From: Maribacter_C sp947494565
Lineage (GTDB): Bacteria > Bacteroidota > Bacteroidia > Flavobacteriales > Flavobacteriaceae
Assembly: GCF_047345415.1 (NCBI RefSeq)
Contig: NZ_JBLFEP010000002.1
Coordinates: 744,001 to 808,000, forward strand
Reading direction: 5' to 3'
Length of the DNA: 64,000 nucleotides
The first letter of the stretch is position 1, and every line of letters begins with the position of its first letter. This document shows positions 8,897 through 17,034 of this stretch, in pieces. The position numbers were made by a program, and so were the translations under genes. The notes under the pieces are model-generated. The model was not told the origin of the DNA. It did no database searches and saw only the letters and a list, made by a program, of their open reading frames with translations.

Positions 8897-9067
8897 CTAG
8901 TCAAAAGCAAAACCGGTCGAGACTCTAAAAATAAAGGCGTAGAGCACAACAATGAACATGATAAAACTGAACCATGCAAAAATTTTAAAATACCTCTTCA
9001 CAACGAAGTTTCCGAGGTTTTTAAATCCATCAAGATAGATTTCTTTCAATAGTAAAGCTACTTTCAT
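8897..9067 (-). CDS. DUF6747-like 56-aa membrane micro-protein
   Basis: Reading the minus strand from the ATG at 9067 gives 56 codons before TAG. The product begins MKVALLLKEIYLDGFKNLG, has one hydrophobic segment (about residues 29-47), and ends RVSTGFAFD. This pattern, with KEIYxDGFKNLG and a terminal STGFAFD, matches my memory of the small DUF6747 family in Flavobacteriaceae; its function is unknown. A strong terminator follows at 8761-8791. The plus-strand ORF covering the same bases is antisense to it. Confidence 0.75.
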   Translation of the reverse strand: MKVALLLKEIYLDGFKNLGNFVVKRYFKIFAWFSFIMFIVVLYAFIFRVSTGFAFD

Positions 9068-9297
9068 AATCTGGTTATTTTAGGGATTAATAGGGGACAA
9101 AGATTTAACCTTTGGTTTGAGTAAAGGAAAAATTCAGACCAAATGAACGCAATGCTTGTTGATCGGTCTGGTGCAGGGATAAAATTCGAATAATCGGGAT
9201 GAACGGTTGTCGGACAATTCTTCACGAATTGGCAAACGGCATTAAAATGCGGTAAGTGGCACAGCAGGTCTTCGGGAAAACCATTGGCAAACAAAAA

Positions 9298-9317
9298 ATC
9301 CCCGCAAAAGCGGGGAT
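9298..9317 (-). terminator. Terminator hairpin, probably the original tRNA-Phe terminator
   Basis: ATCCCCGC and GCGGGGAT pair around an AAAA loop, followed on the minus strand by six T. It lies just outside the left att repeat, where the 3' flank of tRNA-Phe would have been before insertion of the element. Confidence 0.7.
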
Positions 9318-9322
9318 CTAGT

Positions 9323-9335
9323 GTGGTGCCTCCAG
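9323..9335 (+). repeat. attL core (13-bp direct repeat)
   Basis: GTGGTGCCTCCAG is identical to 23421-23433. Weaker similarity continues for about a dozen bases, including a shared GAAC at the same offset. It is the tRNA-Phe 3' end left behind on the host side. Confidence 0.85.
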
Positions 9336-9454
9336 TTATTGAACTATTTGCAGGTTAATAACTCCTAACAACTCCAATACCTTTGAACCCTATAGAAACC
9401 GGGTATTTCGTAAATTTAAATATAGATAGGAAACATGTTTAACCATAAGATTTC

Positions 9455-9484
9455 TGTCAACTAAATTGTCAACCGTATGTCAAC
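9455..9484 (+). repeat. Left arm-type repeats, 3 x TGTCAAC
   Basis: TGTCAAC occurs at 9455-9461, 9467-9473 and 9478-9484, spaced 12 and 11 bp, in one orientation. The last copy overlaps the integrase start codon (ATGTCAAC). Matching repeats occur inside the right end at 23357-23376. These are candidate binding sites for the integrase arm-binding domain. Confidence 0.6.
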
Positions 9485-10745
9485 TATAAATTCCACATTC
9501 TTTTTAAAAAAGCCAAAATCGGATAAGGAAACATTGATACTCTTCTCGTCATACTTCAAGTTCGAGGAAAAGAAATTCGTTTACTCCACGGGAGAGAAAA
9601 TCAACCCAAAATCATGGGATTTCAAAAACCGTCAACCAATAGCGCACGGAAAGAATAAATCAGGGGAATACAGCTCGATAAGAAGGCAGCTTAATCGTTA
9701 CACGGATAAATTCGGCGAGCTTCAAGCTAGATCCAAGATATATGGTGAGGAGTTCACTTCTCAAATTGTTCGTATCGAATTCGATAAGGAATTCAAGAAA
9801 GCCAAATCAGGTAAGAACCTGTTTTTCAAAGCCTATGACAAGTTTATGGAGGACAATCAAAAACAGCAGAAATGGTCGCTCAATACGATTAAGAGATATA
9901 ACAACATCAAAGGTATCTTGGAGGACTTCGAGCGGGACACGGGCTACAAGTTAAGTTTTAAGAGCATTACAAAGCGTTTTCACATCGAGTTCACCGAGTA
10001 CTCGATGAACGTAAAGAAACACGCGACAAATACCTTTAGGAGGAATTTGGGACTGTTCAAGACCTTCATGTTCTATGCCTTGGATAACGGGTATACCTAT
10101 CAGGACGATTTCAGGAAATTCCAGAAGATGAAAGAGGCATTTACGGAGAAGGTAGCGCTCAAAGCGGAAGACCTGGCCAACATTATGGAACATCAGTTCG
10201 AACTTCCGAGGTTGGAGCGGGCTCGAGACGTTTTCGTTTTTGCATGCACAACCGGAATGCGATTTGGGGAACTCAAACTCATAGGTCGCCACAATGTAAT
10301 AGACGGTAGCATTTTATTGAAGGAGGAGAAAGGCGTGAACAAGAAACCAAGGGAAATTCCTCTGAACAATGTTTCCGAGATGATATTACGGAAATACGAC
10401 TATGATCTTCCCCTGATAGCGAACCAAAAACAGAACAAGTATATTAAAGAGGTTTTCGAAGCTGCGGGATATACACAGGAGTCTGAAAGAGTAATCGTCA
10501 AAGGTAAAACAGTCGTTCGTGAAAAGATGCCGCTATTCGAAAGAATTAGTACTCATACCGCACGAAGAACCTTTATAACGATGATGAAGAGACAGAAAGT
10601 CTCCGATAAGCTTATTGCTTCAATTTCAGGCCATAAGGATCTGAAAACATTAAACACCTATTATCAGGTGGACCAAGAGGCAAAGAAAGAGGCTGTGGCA
10701 GATGTGTTCGATAATATTGTTCAACCATTAAGAAAAGTCAATTGA
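9477..10745 (+). CDS. int: Tyrosine recombinase (site-specific integrase)
   Basis: The 422-aa product has an N-terminal arm-DNA-binding region (about 1-100), a SAM-like core-binding domain (about 110-215) and the catalytic domain. TTGMRFGELK near residue 260 holds the first catalytic Arg. THTARRTFIT near 357 is the HxxR box, SGHKDLKTLNTYY near 383-394 gives the second His and the nucleophile Tyr. It should catalyse integration at the tRNA-Phe 3' end. The first ATG is at 9477, inside a TGTCAAC repeat, so integrase binding could repress its own gene. Its stop overlaps the next start. Confidence 0.95.
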   Translation: MSTINSTFFLKKPKSDKETLILFSSYFKFEEKKFVYSTGEKINPKSWDFKNRQPIAHGKNKSGEYSSIRRQLNRYTDKFGELQARSKIYGEEFTSQIVRIEFDKEFKKAKSGKNLFFKAYDKFMEDNQKQQKWSLNTIKRYNNIKGILEDFERDTGYKLSFKSITKRFHIEFTEYSMNVKKHATNTFRRNLGLFKTFMFYALDNGYTYQDDFRKFQKMKEAFTEKVALKAEDLANIMEHQFELPRLERARDVFVFACTTGMRFGELKLIGRHNVIDGSILLKEEKGVNKKPREIPLNNVSEMILRKYDYDLPLIANQKQNKYIKEVFEAAGYTQESERVIVKGKTVVREKMPLFERISTHTARRTFITMMKRQKVSDKLIASISGHKDLKTLNTYYQVDQEAKKEAVADVFDNIVQPLRKVN

Positions 10746-11479
10746 AAAGACCGGCCAAAAGGAAGAAGGACGACACGGCGGAGATTGAAGTTAAACTCAA
10801 GCACTTGTTCGCGAAGGATAAGTTTGCCAGGGTGAAACCGAATGGGACGAACGTTAATGAAATTTTCGAGAACAACCTCAAGATTTGGTTGCTCAACAAT
10901 AGTGACGAAACTCAGGTGCTTCATGGTGAGTCGGTCGTTATCTCAAATGGAGTTATGGAAAATCCTGAAAATGTGATAACAGGCAACACAAAAGAAGGTT
11001 TTGAATTAACAGCAACTGATTTTATCAGCGCGGAACTAGATTTTCTTTCCGGCCTTAGTGCCAATTACTATTCAATTGTAGAGGGCAAACAATTAGCTAT
11101 TTACAAGGGCTATCTAGAGCAACAAAGGAAAGTTAAGGCCGAATTTAAAATATCATTCCGTGACTCTTTCTACGAGGTTTCGGATTACGAAAAGGTTATG
11201 GCGCAACTAAATGAATACAGTATAGCCAGTAAAGTTGGAAACAAACACACATGGAATGTCGGAAGCGAATCTAGGTTGACCTTGATGACTGCATTTTACG
11301 ATACATTACTTGACAACGGCTTAATTAGAAAACATCGCACACTTCAAGAAGCTGCTGACGCAATTAACAATCACTTCCACATAAATTATCATCGTGGGTA
11401 TTTTAAACGTCATAGAGAGTATGAATGGTATGAAGGAATGCGAAACGACTTCCATTTTATACCAAAAAGAGTTAAATAA
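10742..11479 (+). CDS. Unknown protein coupled to the integrase
   Basis: I do not recognise this 245-aa protein. It starts at a TTG overlapping the integrase stop (TTGA), and no ATG is available until about residue 72, so coupled translation is likely. The N-terminus is very basic (MKRPAKRKKDD). The C-terminal 70 residues are helical with aromatic and basic patches (AFYDTLLDNGLIRK, HRGYFKRHREYEWYEG). That layout is loosely like the C-terminal part of RteC-type proteins of Bacteroidota mobile elements, but the similarity is weak. Position suggests a role in recombination or its control. Confidence 0.6.
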   Translation: MKRPAKRKKDDTAEIEVKLKHLFAKDKFARVKPNGTNVNEIFENNLKIWLLNNSDETQVLHGESVVISNGVMENPENVITGNTKEGFELTATDFISAELDFLSGLSANYYSIVEGKQLAIYKGYLEQQRKVKAEFKISFRDSFYEVSDYEKVMAQLNEYSIASKVGNKHTWNVGSESRLTLMTAFYDTLLDNGLIRKHRTLQEAADAINNHFHINYHRGYFKRHREYEWYEGMRNDFHFIPKRVK

Positions 11480-11489
11480 TCAGTTTCTA

Positions 11490-11565
11490 CTGTTACCGTA
11501 ACTTGTAACAGATAATTACATATCCACATATATAAATTAGCCTTGTATAACTATAAAAACAAGGC
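11490..11565. promoter_or_regulatory. Two operator-like dyads upstream of HTH gene
   Basis: CTGTTAC (11490-11496) and GTAACAG (11505-11511) form a dyad with an 8-bp spacer. GCCTTGT (11540-11546) and ACAAGGC (11559-11565) form a second dyad ending 2 bp before the ATG at 11568. They may be operators for the HTH protein or, for the second, an mRNA hairpin masking the start. Confidence 0.4.
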
Positions 11566-11567
11566 AT

Positions 11568-11846
11568 ATGTATCTACCATTAGAGGAGCTGCTGGAGGCT
11601 CAAAAATCAAATTCCAGTCGTCTACAGAGAATTGAGCAACTATTGCTGAGTAATCCCATAAAAAGATATTCCCCTCAAGAAATCTCAGAAAATACGCCCC
11701 TTAGCACTCAGACAGTGCTCGCCGCAATTAAGGACGGTAGAATCAAAGCTCAAAGATTCGGAAGAAAGTATTTGATAACCGCAGAAGAGTTTGAACGGGT
11801 TTGTAAGGATGCAAAATCCTTAAAATATAAACGTTCGGTAGCTTAA
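11568..11846 (+). CDS. HTH protein, excisionase/AlpA-like
   Basis: The 92-aa protein has an N-terminal helical region with LEELLEAQKSNSSRLQRIEQ, then a MerR-like winged helix-turn-helix: YSPQEISENTPLSTQTVLAA, then IKDGRIKAQRFGRKYLITAEEF. The phrase RFGRKYLI is typical of the HTH_17/excisionase group, in which a recognition helix is followed by a wing. Such proteins act as excisionases or activators of mobile-element genes. It has its own upstream dyads and is followed by a terminator, so it is transcribed as a separate unit. Confidence 0.75.
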   Translation: MYLPLEELLEAQKSNSSRLQRIEQLLLSNPIKRYSPQEISENTPLSTQTVLAAIKDGRIKAQRFGRKYLITAEEFERVCKDAKSLKYKRSVA

Positions 11847-11852
11847 AGAAAA

Positions 11853-11895
11853 AAAGCCCAGAATAGTCCACCAAAGACTCTGGGCTTAACTTTTT
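11853..11895 (+). terminator. Terminator after HTH gene
   Basis: AGCCCAG (11855-11861) pairs with CTGGGCT (11880-11886), with an inner GTC/GAC pair, followed by a run of T with one AAC interruption. It separates the HTH gene from the replication genes. Confidence 0.65.
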
Positions 11896-11907
11896 TACAT
11901 AAACGGT

Positions 11908-12756
11908 ATGGAGACAAATTTACTAAAAAACACGGTAATATCACAATTTAATAGGGTTAGCGATACCTTAGGGGAGAAAAGGGAACTAGAACTCGTATTG
12001 AATGAAATCAGATCAAATAAATATGTAAAGCTTATAAGTGGAATTCGCGCTACTAGCGAAAAAAAGAGGCGCACTTCATTGAAAATGCAATTGCCGGCCG
12101 TCACCTTTGCCGGAACTTTTTCAAAAAGGGCTAAAGCCTTTTGTACACAACCATCAGGGTTGATTTGTCTTGATTTCGATGGCCTGAGGAATGCGGGTAT
12201 CGTAAAGGAAAAACTGGCCAGGAGCAAGTATTGTCTTTGCATATTTATATCCCCTTCGGGAAATGGTCTAAAAATGCTCGTACGCATTCCTTTGGTAATA
12301 GGCGACGAACGTTATAAGGAATATTACAATGCCGCACTTCTTCATTATGGTGACTTCAGGCCCGATACCTCCACGAAGGATATCTCCAGGTTGTGTTTCC
12401 TCAGCCATGACCCTAAACTTTACCTGAACGAAAACGCAGAGGTCTTTACAAAAAGGTTTATCGCTCCGGTCTCACGTCCAAAAGTCAGGAACCTTAAATC
12501 CATTGGTAGTGCCACCGAGGGCGCAAGAATCAAAGGACTTTTCAAATGGTGGAAAAACAACCACTGGGATCCATCCGCAAGGAACAATAGTCTGTACAAG
12601 CTTGCTGCTGCCTTTTGTGAATACGGTGTATCCCTTGATTCTGCATGGGCGGTTATCAGGACATACGAAGAGCCGGATCTCGATCAATATGAGCTTAAAA
12701 AGCTAACGGATTCGGCCTACAAGAGAATAACGTTCAACGCAAAAGAATTTGTTTAG
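11908..12756 (+). CDS. VirE_N/BT4734-type primase-like replication protein
   Basis: The 282-aa protein matches the VirE N-terminal (BT4734-like) family, related to archaeo-eukaryotic primases. LICLDFDGL near residue 86 is the metal-binding acidic strand, FISPSGNGLKMLVRI near 113 the substrate loop, and STKDISRLCFLSHDP near 155 the third motif. The C-terminal part (about 195-282) is helical and resembles a primase C-terminal helper domain. It probably primes replication of the excised element. The stop is directly followed by the start of the ATPase gene, so they form one unit. Confidence 0.75.
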   Translation: METNLLKNTVISQFNRVSDTLGEKRELELVLNEIRSNKYVKLISGIRATSEKKRRTSLKMQLPAVTFAGTFSKRAKAFCTQPSGLICLDFDGLRNAGIVKEKLARSKYCLCIFISPSGNGLKMLVRIPLVIGDERYKEYYNAALLHYGDFRPDTSTKDISRLCFLSHDPKLYLNENAEVFTKRFIAPVSRPKVRNLKSIGSATEGARIKGLFKWWKNNHWDPSARNNSLYKLAAAFCEYGVSLDSAWAVIRTYEEPDLDQYELKKLTDSAYKRITFNAKEFV

Positions 12757-13995
12757 ATGGAGGCAGTGAAGAAAATGGATGTACACTCAAAAGCGATGAG
12801 CAAAGTAATTGAGATAACCAAGAATGATAAAATCGACAAGCTAGAACAGTTTCTCAAAAGATTCGGCTTACGACATAATTCAATTACTCGGGAAATCGAA
12901 TTAGATGGTGACGCGATTATCGATAGGGATATCAACACCATCTACACCAAAGCCATGCGCGAGATTAACTATAATATAAGCAAAAACAAAATATGGGACT
13001 ACATCAACAGCGACTTCACTAAAACGTATAATCCGTTCCTGGATTTCTTCGAAAAGTACCAAGAGATGAAACCTGTGGGGCGGGTAAAAGAACTGCTGGA
13101 TTGTATCGAATACGAGAAACCCGATCTTTCATTGGACAGCTTGTCCGAGGACGAATCAAATGCTGATTTCTTGGAGGTGTTCATGGAAAGATGGCTGCTA
13201 AGCATTATTGCATCTATGCACGGGACATACTCTTTACTTGTACTTGTCCTCACCGGGCCACAGGCAAGCGGTAAGAGTCGGTTCTTCCGGGAGTTGCTTC
13301 CCATAGAACTGAGACCCTACTATGCGGAAAGTAAATTGGACAGCGGGAAGGATGATGAGATATTGATGGCCAAGAAACTGATCGTTCTAGATGACGAGTT
13401 TTCCGGGAAGTCCAAAAAAGAGGCCGCAAAGCTCAAAGATCTTTCCTCAAAGGATTCCTTTACGGTCAGGAAGCCTTATGGCAAAGCACATGAGACCCTC
13501 AAGCGCCACGCTGTACTATGTGGAACTAGTAATGAGGAACAAATACTCAATGACCCGACCGGAAACCGAAGGCTTATCCCTATCAACGTGAAAAGCATAG
13601 ACCTGGAGAAGTACTCCAAGATTGATAAGGTAGAACTCTTCATGGAACTATACCATACCTATCAAGAAATCGGCGACGGGTGGATGTTGGGACGAAATGA
13701 AATCGATTACCTAAATAAATGTACTTCGAGAAACGAGCAGCCCGACGTGGTTAAGGAGATGGTGCAGCAATACTTCGAACCAGTAGAAATGGAAGGTGGA
13801 AGGGCTATTAAACTCACTTCTACTGAGATAAAGAACAAGCTCGAAACAAGGACAAGGGAAACCATCAGTATCTACAAATTGGGGAGCATTATGAAATCCC
13901 TTGGGTACAGACAGGTGAAAGTGTACGACAGTAATACAAAGAACAGCAAAAGATGCTATTTGATGATAGATAAGACTAACGAGAGCCAATCATGA
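12757..13995 (+). CDS. VirE-family (virulence-associated E) replicative ATPase/helicase
   Basis: The 412-aa protein has GPQASGKSRFF (Walker A, about residues 167-175) and LIVLDDEF (Walker B, about 208-214). DPTGNRRLIPI near 266 supplies an arginine finger. This is the pattern of the VirE/SF3-like ATPases paired with VirE_N primases in Bacteroidota mobile elements. Residues 1-150 are helical and charged; the last 90 residues look like a winged-helix tail. It probably unwinds the element's origin. The TGACA motif array begins exactly at its stop codon. Confidence 0.8.
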   Translation: MEAVKKMDVHSKAMSKVIEITKNDKIDKLEQFLKRFGLRHNSITREIELDGDAIIDRDINTIYTKAMREINYNISKNKIWDYINSDFTKTYNPFLDFFEKYQEMKPVGRVKELLDCIEYEKPDLSLDSLSEDESNADFLEVFMERWLLSIIASMHGTYSLLVLVLTGPQASGKSRFFRELLPIELRPYYAESKLDSGKDDEILMAKKLIVLDDEFSGKSKKEAAKLKDLSSKDSFTVRKPYGKAHETLKRHAVLCGTSNEEQILNDPTGNRRLIPINVKSIDLEKYSKIDKVELFMELYHTYQEIGDGWMLGRNEIDYLNKCTSRNEQPDVVKEMVQQYFEPVEMEGGRAIKLTSTEIKNKLETRTRETISIYKLGSIMKSLGYRQVKVYDSNTKNSKRCYLMIDKTNESQS

Positions 13996-14337
13996 CACTA
14001 TTGACAATATGTAATGACACGATACGAACTCAACGGATGCGGGGGCTGAGGAGCATATCTTGTCACCTTGTCATCATGTCACTTGTTTTTGTAAAACCAT
14101 ACGCCTATACCCCTCTCTATATTAAACTAATATTTACCCTTTTATAATGACACTACTGACAAGATACTTTGGGAGGTCAACAAACATGGGACATAGGTTC
14201 GTGTCAATTGGTACAAATTCAAATGACAAGACAGTGACAAGAATGACAAGGTTCGAGGACATAGAAATACCACTGGGCGCCCCCATTTCCATCGAAAAAT
14301 TGAATAAAAATCATGCTTTATACCAACCAACCTGTCA
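13993..14337. repeat. Dense TGACA/TGTCA motif array, candidate replication origin or operator
   Basis: Thirteen copies of TGACA or its complement lie in 345 bp. Plus orientation: 13993, 14002, 14015, 14148, 14157, 14224, 14235, 14244. Minus orientation: 14061, 14069, 14077, 14202, 14333. The three at 14061-14081 are exact 8-bp tandem units, and those at 14224-14248 are 9-11 bp apart. A common extension is A-TGACA-AG. Less than one copy is expected by chance in this length. The array separates the replication genes from the terminase genes. Confidence 0.7.
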
Positions 14338-14446
14338 ACTAAAATTGTAAAACATTGAAAATCAATAATATAAAATCACATATGTGGTGCCATAAAGTAT
14401 CGAACCCCAAAAAAATATCATTATTAATCAATTAATTATCAAAGAT
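13996..14446. other. 451-bp non-coding stretch between replication and packaging genes
   Basis: No convincing gene is seen. Besides the motif array, the stretch is A/T-rich (especially 14105-14150 and 14340-14446), as expected of a DNA-unwinding region. The promoter of the terminase genes must lie in its right part. Confidence 0.5.
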
Positions 14447-14704
14447 ATGCAAGGAGGAAAAAGACCCGGTGCGGGCAGACCTAAAGGGTCTAAGAACAAA
14501 AAGACCGAAAGGATACGCGAGCATTTCGAGAAGTTCATTTCGGACAACTTGGTACAAATGCAAGAGGACTATGATAAACTGGATCCGAACCAAAGATTGC
14601 AGTTCATCTCATTATTGACGAAGTATGTCCTACCATCGATGAAAGCCGTAGAAATGACCGGAACAGTTGAAAGCCCTGTGATAGATATGAGCAAATGGAA
14701 ATAA
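14447..14704 (+). CDS. terS: Small terminase subunit-like DNA-binding protein
   Basis: The 85-aa protein begins MQGGKRPGAGRPKGSKNKK, a basic AT-hook-like motif found in many Bacteroidota phage genes just before terL. A helical segment follows (RIREHFEKFISDNLVQMQ), then LLTKYVLPSMKAVEM. It overlaps the large terminase gene by 10 bp. The overlap and position support a role in recognising the DNA to be packaged. A general phage DNA-binding protein is the alternative. Confidence 0.6.
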   Translation: MQGGKRPGAGRPKGSKNKKTERIREHFEKFISDNLVQMQEDYDKLDPNQRLQFISLLTKYVLPSMKAVEMTGTVESPVIDMSKWK

Positions 14705-15966
14705 GACCTCCAAAGTTGACATCCTATCAGAAGGAGATTATCTTTTCAAAGGCGCGGTTTACTATAACAGAGGCAAGTACCAAGTCAGGCAAGACCTATA
14801 GCCACATTGTATGGCTATTCATGAAGGCCCACGAGAAAGGTATCGATCATGATGGTCGCAACTATTGGTGGTGTGCTCCAATATACAACCAGGCCAAGAT
14901 AGCTTTCGATAGATTCAGGAAGTATCTTTCACCTTCCGGTATATACAGGTTCAATGAGACCCACTTGGTCATATATTGCCCCAATGGAGCAAGGATATAT
15001 TTCAAGTCGGCCGAAAAACCCGATAACCTTTATGGGGAGGATGTGTTTGCTGCTGTGTTTGACGAAGCTCCTAGGGCAAAAGAGGCTACGTGGCACGCAC
15101 TTCGAACGACCTTAACTGCAACCGAGGCATCCTGTAAACTTATAGGCAACTTCGGAGGACAAAGCAATTGGGTACATCTGCTAAAAGAAAAGGCCAGTTC
15201 CGATGACACTTATGAGTACTTCAGGATAACTTGTTGGGAGGCCATAAAAGAGGGCATTATTTCAGAGAAGGAAGTGCAACAGGCTAAGAGAGACCTTCCT
15301 GAAAAAACATTCAAGGCTCTATACGAGGCCGAGGCCAGCGAAGATGAGGGTCAACTTATTAGCTATACGGCCATCAAGAAAATGTTCGAGGAAAGAGAGC
15401 TTAAATTCGAGAGGAGATATATTACCGCGGACATCGCAAGGTTCGGAAAGGACAGTACAGTCATAATGGTCTGGAGTGGTTTCACGGTTATCTATGTTAA
15501 GTCCCTACAGTCATCCTCGATTGATCAATGTGTGGAAGCCATCAGATCCATACAAAGGCTGCACGATGTCGATGTCAAAGATGTAATCGTGGATGAGGAC
15601 GGTGTGGGCGCGGGTGTCAAAGATTATCTAAAATGCAAAGGCTTCGTTAACGGTTCAAAAGCTGTTAGGATAAAAGGCAAGGAGGAGAATTTCGCCAACC
15701 TAAAGACCCAGTGTTATTTCAAACTGGCCGAAATGATAAACGATGGACTCATACATGTCAGGTGTTCTCCGGAAGTGGAGAAATCGTTATCCCAAGAGCT
15801 GGAGTGGGTAAGGCTGCCCAAGGAAATCGACACTTCGAAGATTACGATACTTAGCAAGGAAAGAATAAAAGAATATTTAGGCCGTTCCCCGGACTATTCC
15901 GATGCGCTAATGATGAGGATGTGGTTCATTCTTCGGCCGAACTTTGGCATATACGCCGTTCGTTAG
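14695..15966 (+). CDS. terL: Phage terminase large subunit
   Basis: The 423-aa protein has both TerL domains. ATPase: ASTKSGKTYSH (Walker A, about residues 26-36) and AAVFDEAPRAK (Walker B with catalytic Glu, about 119-128). RNase H-fold nuclease: TADIARFGKDST near 243, VIVDEDGVGAG near 298 and PDYSDALMM near 399 supply three acidic metal ligands. It is full length for this compact TerL class. It should cut and translocate DNA into a procapsid, yet no portal or capsid gene follows. It probably works on a helper phage's procapsid if the element is a satellite. Confidence 0.9.
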   Translation: MEIRPPKLTSYQKEIIFSKARFTITEASTKSGKTYSHIVWLFMKAHEKGIDHDGRNYWWCAPIYNQAKIAFDRFRKYLSPSGIYRFNETHLVIYCPNGARIYFKSAEKPDNLYGEDVFAAVFDEAPRAKEATWHALRTTLTATEASCKLIGNFGGQSNWVHLLKEKASSDDTYEYFRITCWEAIKEGIISEKEVQQAKRDLPEKTFKALYEAEASEDEGQLISYTAIKKMFEERELKFERRYITADIARFGKDSTVIMVWSGFTVIYVKSLQSSSIDQCVEAIRSIQRLHDVDVKDVIVDEDGVGAGVKDYLKCKGFVNGSKAVRIKGKEENFANLKTQCYFKLAEMINDGLIHVRCSPEVEKSLSQELEWVRLPKEIDTSKITILSKERIKEYLGRSPDYSDALMMRMWFILRPNFGIYAVR

Positions 15967-16124
15967 CGAAAAAAGCATTTCCGAGTAATGTTGTAAAATA
16001 ATGATAATCAAAAAGATACGAAGTATTATTAGCCAATAAACCATTATTTGCGTCTTATATGTGTAAAAAAGTTTGAAAAATAGACAAAAACACAACTTAT
16101 GTGTTATATGTAAAAGCAGGAAAC

Positions 16125-16268
16125 ATGGAATCCGAAACCAAATTACAGAGGCACGTCTATCTCACAGTGGACAATATCGAAAAAATAAAGCGTGTATCGA
16201 AGACCTTAGGTATAACCTACTCCGGGTCTATCAATTATATGCTCAATAAAGTGGAACTGCCGGAATGA
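16125..16268 (+). CDS. 47-aa ribbon-helix-helix-like protein
   Basis: This short frame (ATG at 16125, TGA at 16266) encodes MESETKLQRHVYLTVDNIEK, then RVSKTLGITYSGSINYML. One beta strand (HVYLTV) followed by two helices with a Gly turn is the layout of the CopG/Arc ribbon-helix-helix fold. It could be a small repressor of the packaging region. A 158-bp A/T-rich gap separates it from terL and probably contains its promoter. Confidence 0.5.
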   Translation: MESETKLQRHVYLTVDNIEKIKRVSKTLGITYSGSINYMLNKVELPE

Positions 16269-16309
16269 ATGGCTTCTCGGTCTTAAGGAATTAAATCTCA
16301 AAAAAAGAT

Positions 16310-16450
16310 ATGAAGATTAAACAACGTCCCGATTTCCTGGAAATAGCTCTAGGAAAGGCAAGGGTAGCGAACGCAAAATACGAAGCGAAACACGGTAATC
16401 CCTTTATGAAGATCCTAAGGGATTCGGAACTATTTAAAAAGAAGAAGTAA
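16310..16450 (+). CDS. 46-aa basic protein of unknown function
   Basis: The frame from the ATG at 16310 ends with TAA at 16448-16450, whose last base is the first base of the next ATG (TAATG). That one-base stop/start overlap supports real translation. The product is basic (MKIKQRPDFLEIALGKARV, ending LFKKKK) and probably helical. No family is recognised. Confidence 0.5.
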   Translation: MKIKQRPDFLEIALGKARVANAKYEAKHGNPFMKILRDSELFKKKK

Positions 16451-17034
16451 TGGAAGATAGAATTATTGGATACAGGGACGACGCGTACGACCCATTATCG
16501 AAAAGGGAGAGCGCCCTTAGAGAGGCTCACGAGACTTTGGTTACAAAAACCGAAGCGATACAGGGAAAAGAAGGGATTGATGATTATTTGCTGTTAATCG
16601 AAGACCCTGTAAAGTATAATATCGATAAGTTCTTCGAGAACTACGGAAGCAACGAACCGCCTCACACGAATAGAGAGCGTTTCCTTAGATCAAAGGTAGA
16701 TGCGAACCTATTGGAATTGGGTAAGATCAAATCTACGATTAACGACCTGACCAAAAGGATGATGAAGTATGCCCCTACTATCGCAAAAGATGGCATTACC
16801 TATAACCTTGAATCCATGAAAAAGGATTTCGACCTAATCCTAGATCCCGCAAAAGAAGATGAATACAACGCCTTGCAGAAACTCCTTGCTGCGGCCTTGG
16901 AGCTTAAAGAGAACCACGCGGAGTACAGTACAATGTGTAGGGCAGTGGATATAGTGAGCTACCACCCCGGGCTAAGATGGGAGATGAGCAAAAACCAAGT
17001 CTATATCGACGCTCGTCGTTACGCAAAGAAATGA
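16450..17034 (+). CDS. Unknown helical protein between terL and tape-measure-like gene
   Basis: I do not recognise this 194-aa protein. It is rich in charged helices (SKRESALREAHETLVTKTEA, LLELGKIKSTINDLTKRMM), with no Trp until WEMSKNQ near the C-terminus, and no signal or membrane segment. It is translationally coupled on both sides (TAATG before, ATGA after). In a phage this place would hold portal or head-assembly genes, but it is too short for a portal and lacks portal features. A morphogenesis-redirecting factor is possible but unproven. Confidence 0.6.
   Translation: MEDRIIGYRDDAYDPLSKRESALREAHETLVTKTEAIQGKEGIDDYLLLIEDPVKYNIDKFFENYGSNEPPHTNRERFLRSKVDANLLELGKIKSTINDLTKRMMKYAPTIAKDGITYNLESMKKDFDLILDPAKEDEYNALQKLLAAALELKENHAEYSTMCRAVDIVSYHPGLRWEMSKNQVYIDARRYAKK

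Larger units (their letters stand above)
9068..9476. other. Gene-free stretch with host tRNA terminator and left element junction
   Basis: No credible gene is seen in these 409 bases. They hold a minus-strand terminator hairpin (9298-9317), the left 13-bp attachment repeat (9323-9335), and the first repeats of the presumed integrase arm-site cluster. A 76-codon minus-strand frame here has no family likeness. Confidence 0.6.

Noticed and set aside
8849..9052. 67-aa plus-strand ORF
   Set aside because: Antisense to the conserved DUF6747-like gene on the minus strand.
9064..9294. 76-aa minus-strand ORF next to attL
   Set aside because: No similarity, low-complexity residue use, and it lies between a terminator and the DUF6747 gene leader.
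13992..14147. Possible 51-aa frame starting at the ATGA overlap with the VirE ATPase stop
   Set aside because: The same array of motifs generates it; composition is not gene-like and the product has no pattern.
14147..14350. 67-aa plus-strand frame inside the TGACA array
   Set aside because: Its sequence is dominated by the repeated TGACA motif, it has no family likeness, and it lies in the region best explained as non-coding control DNA.
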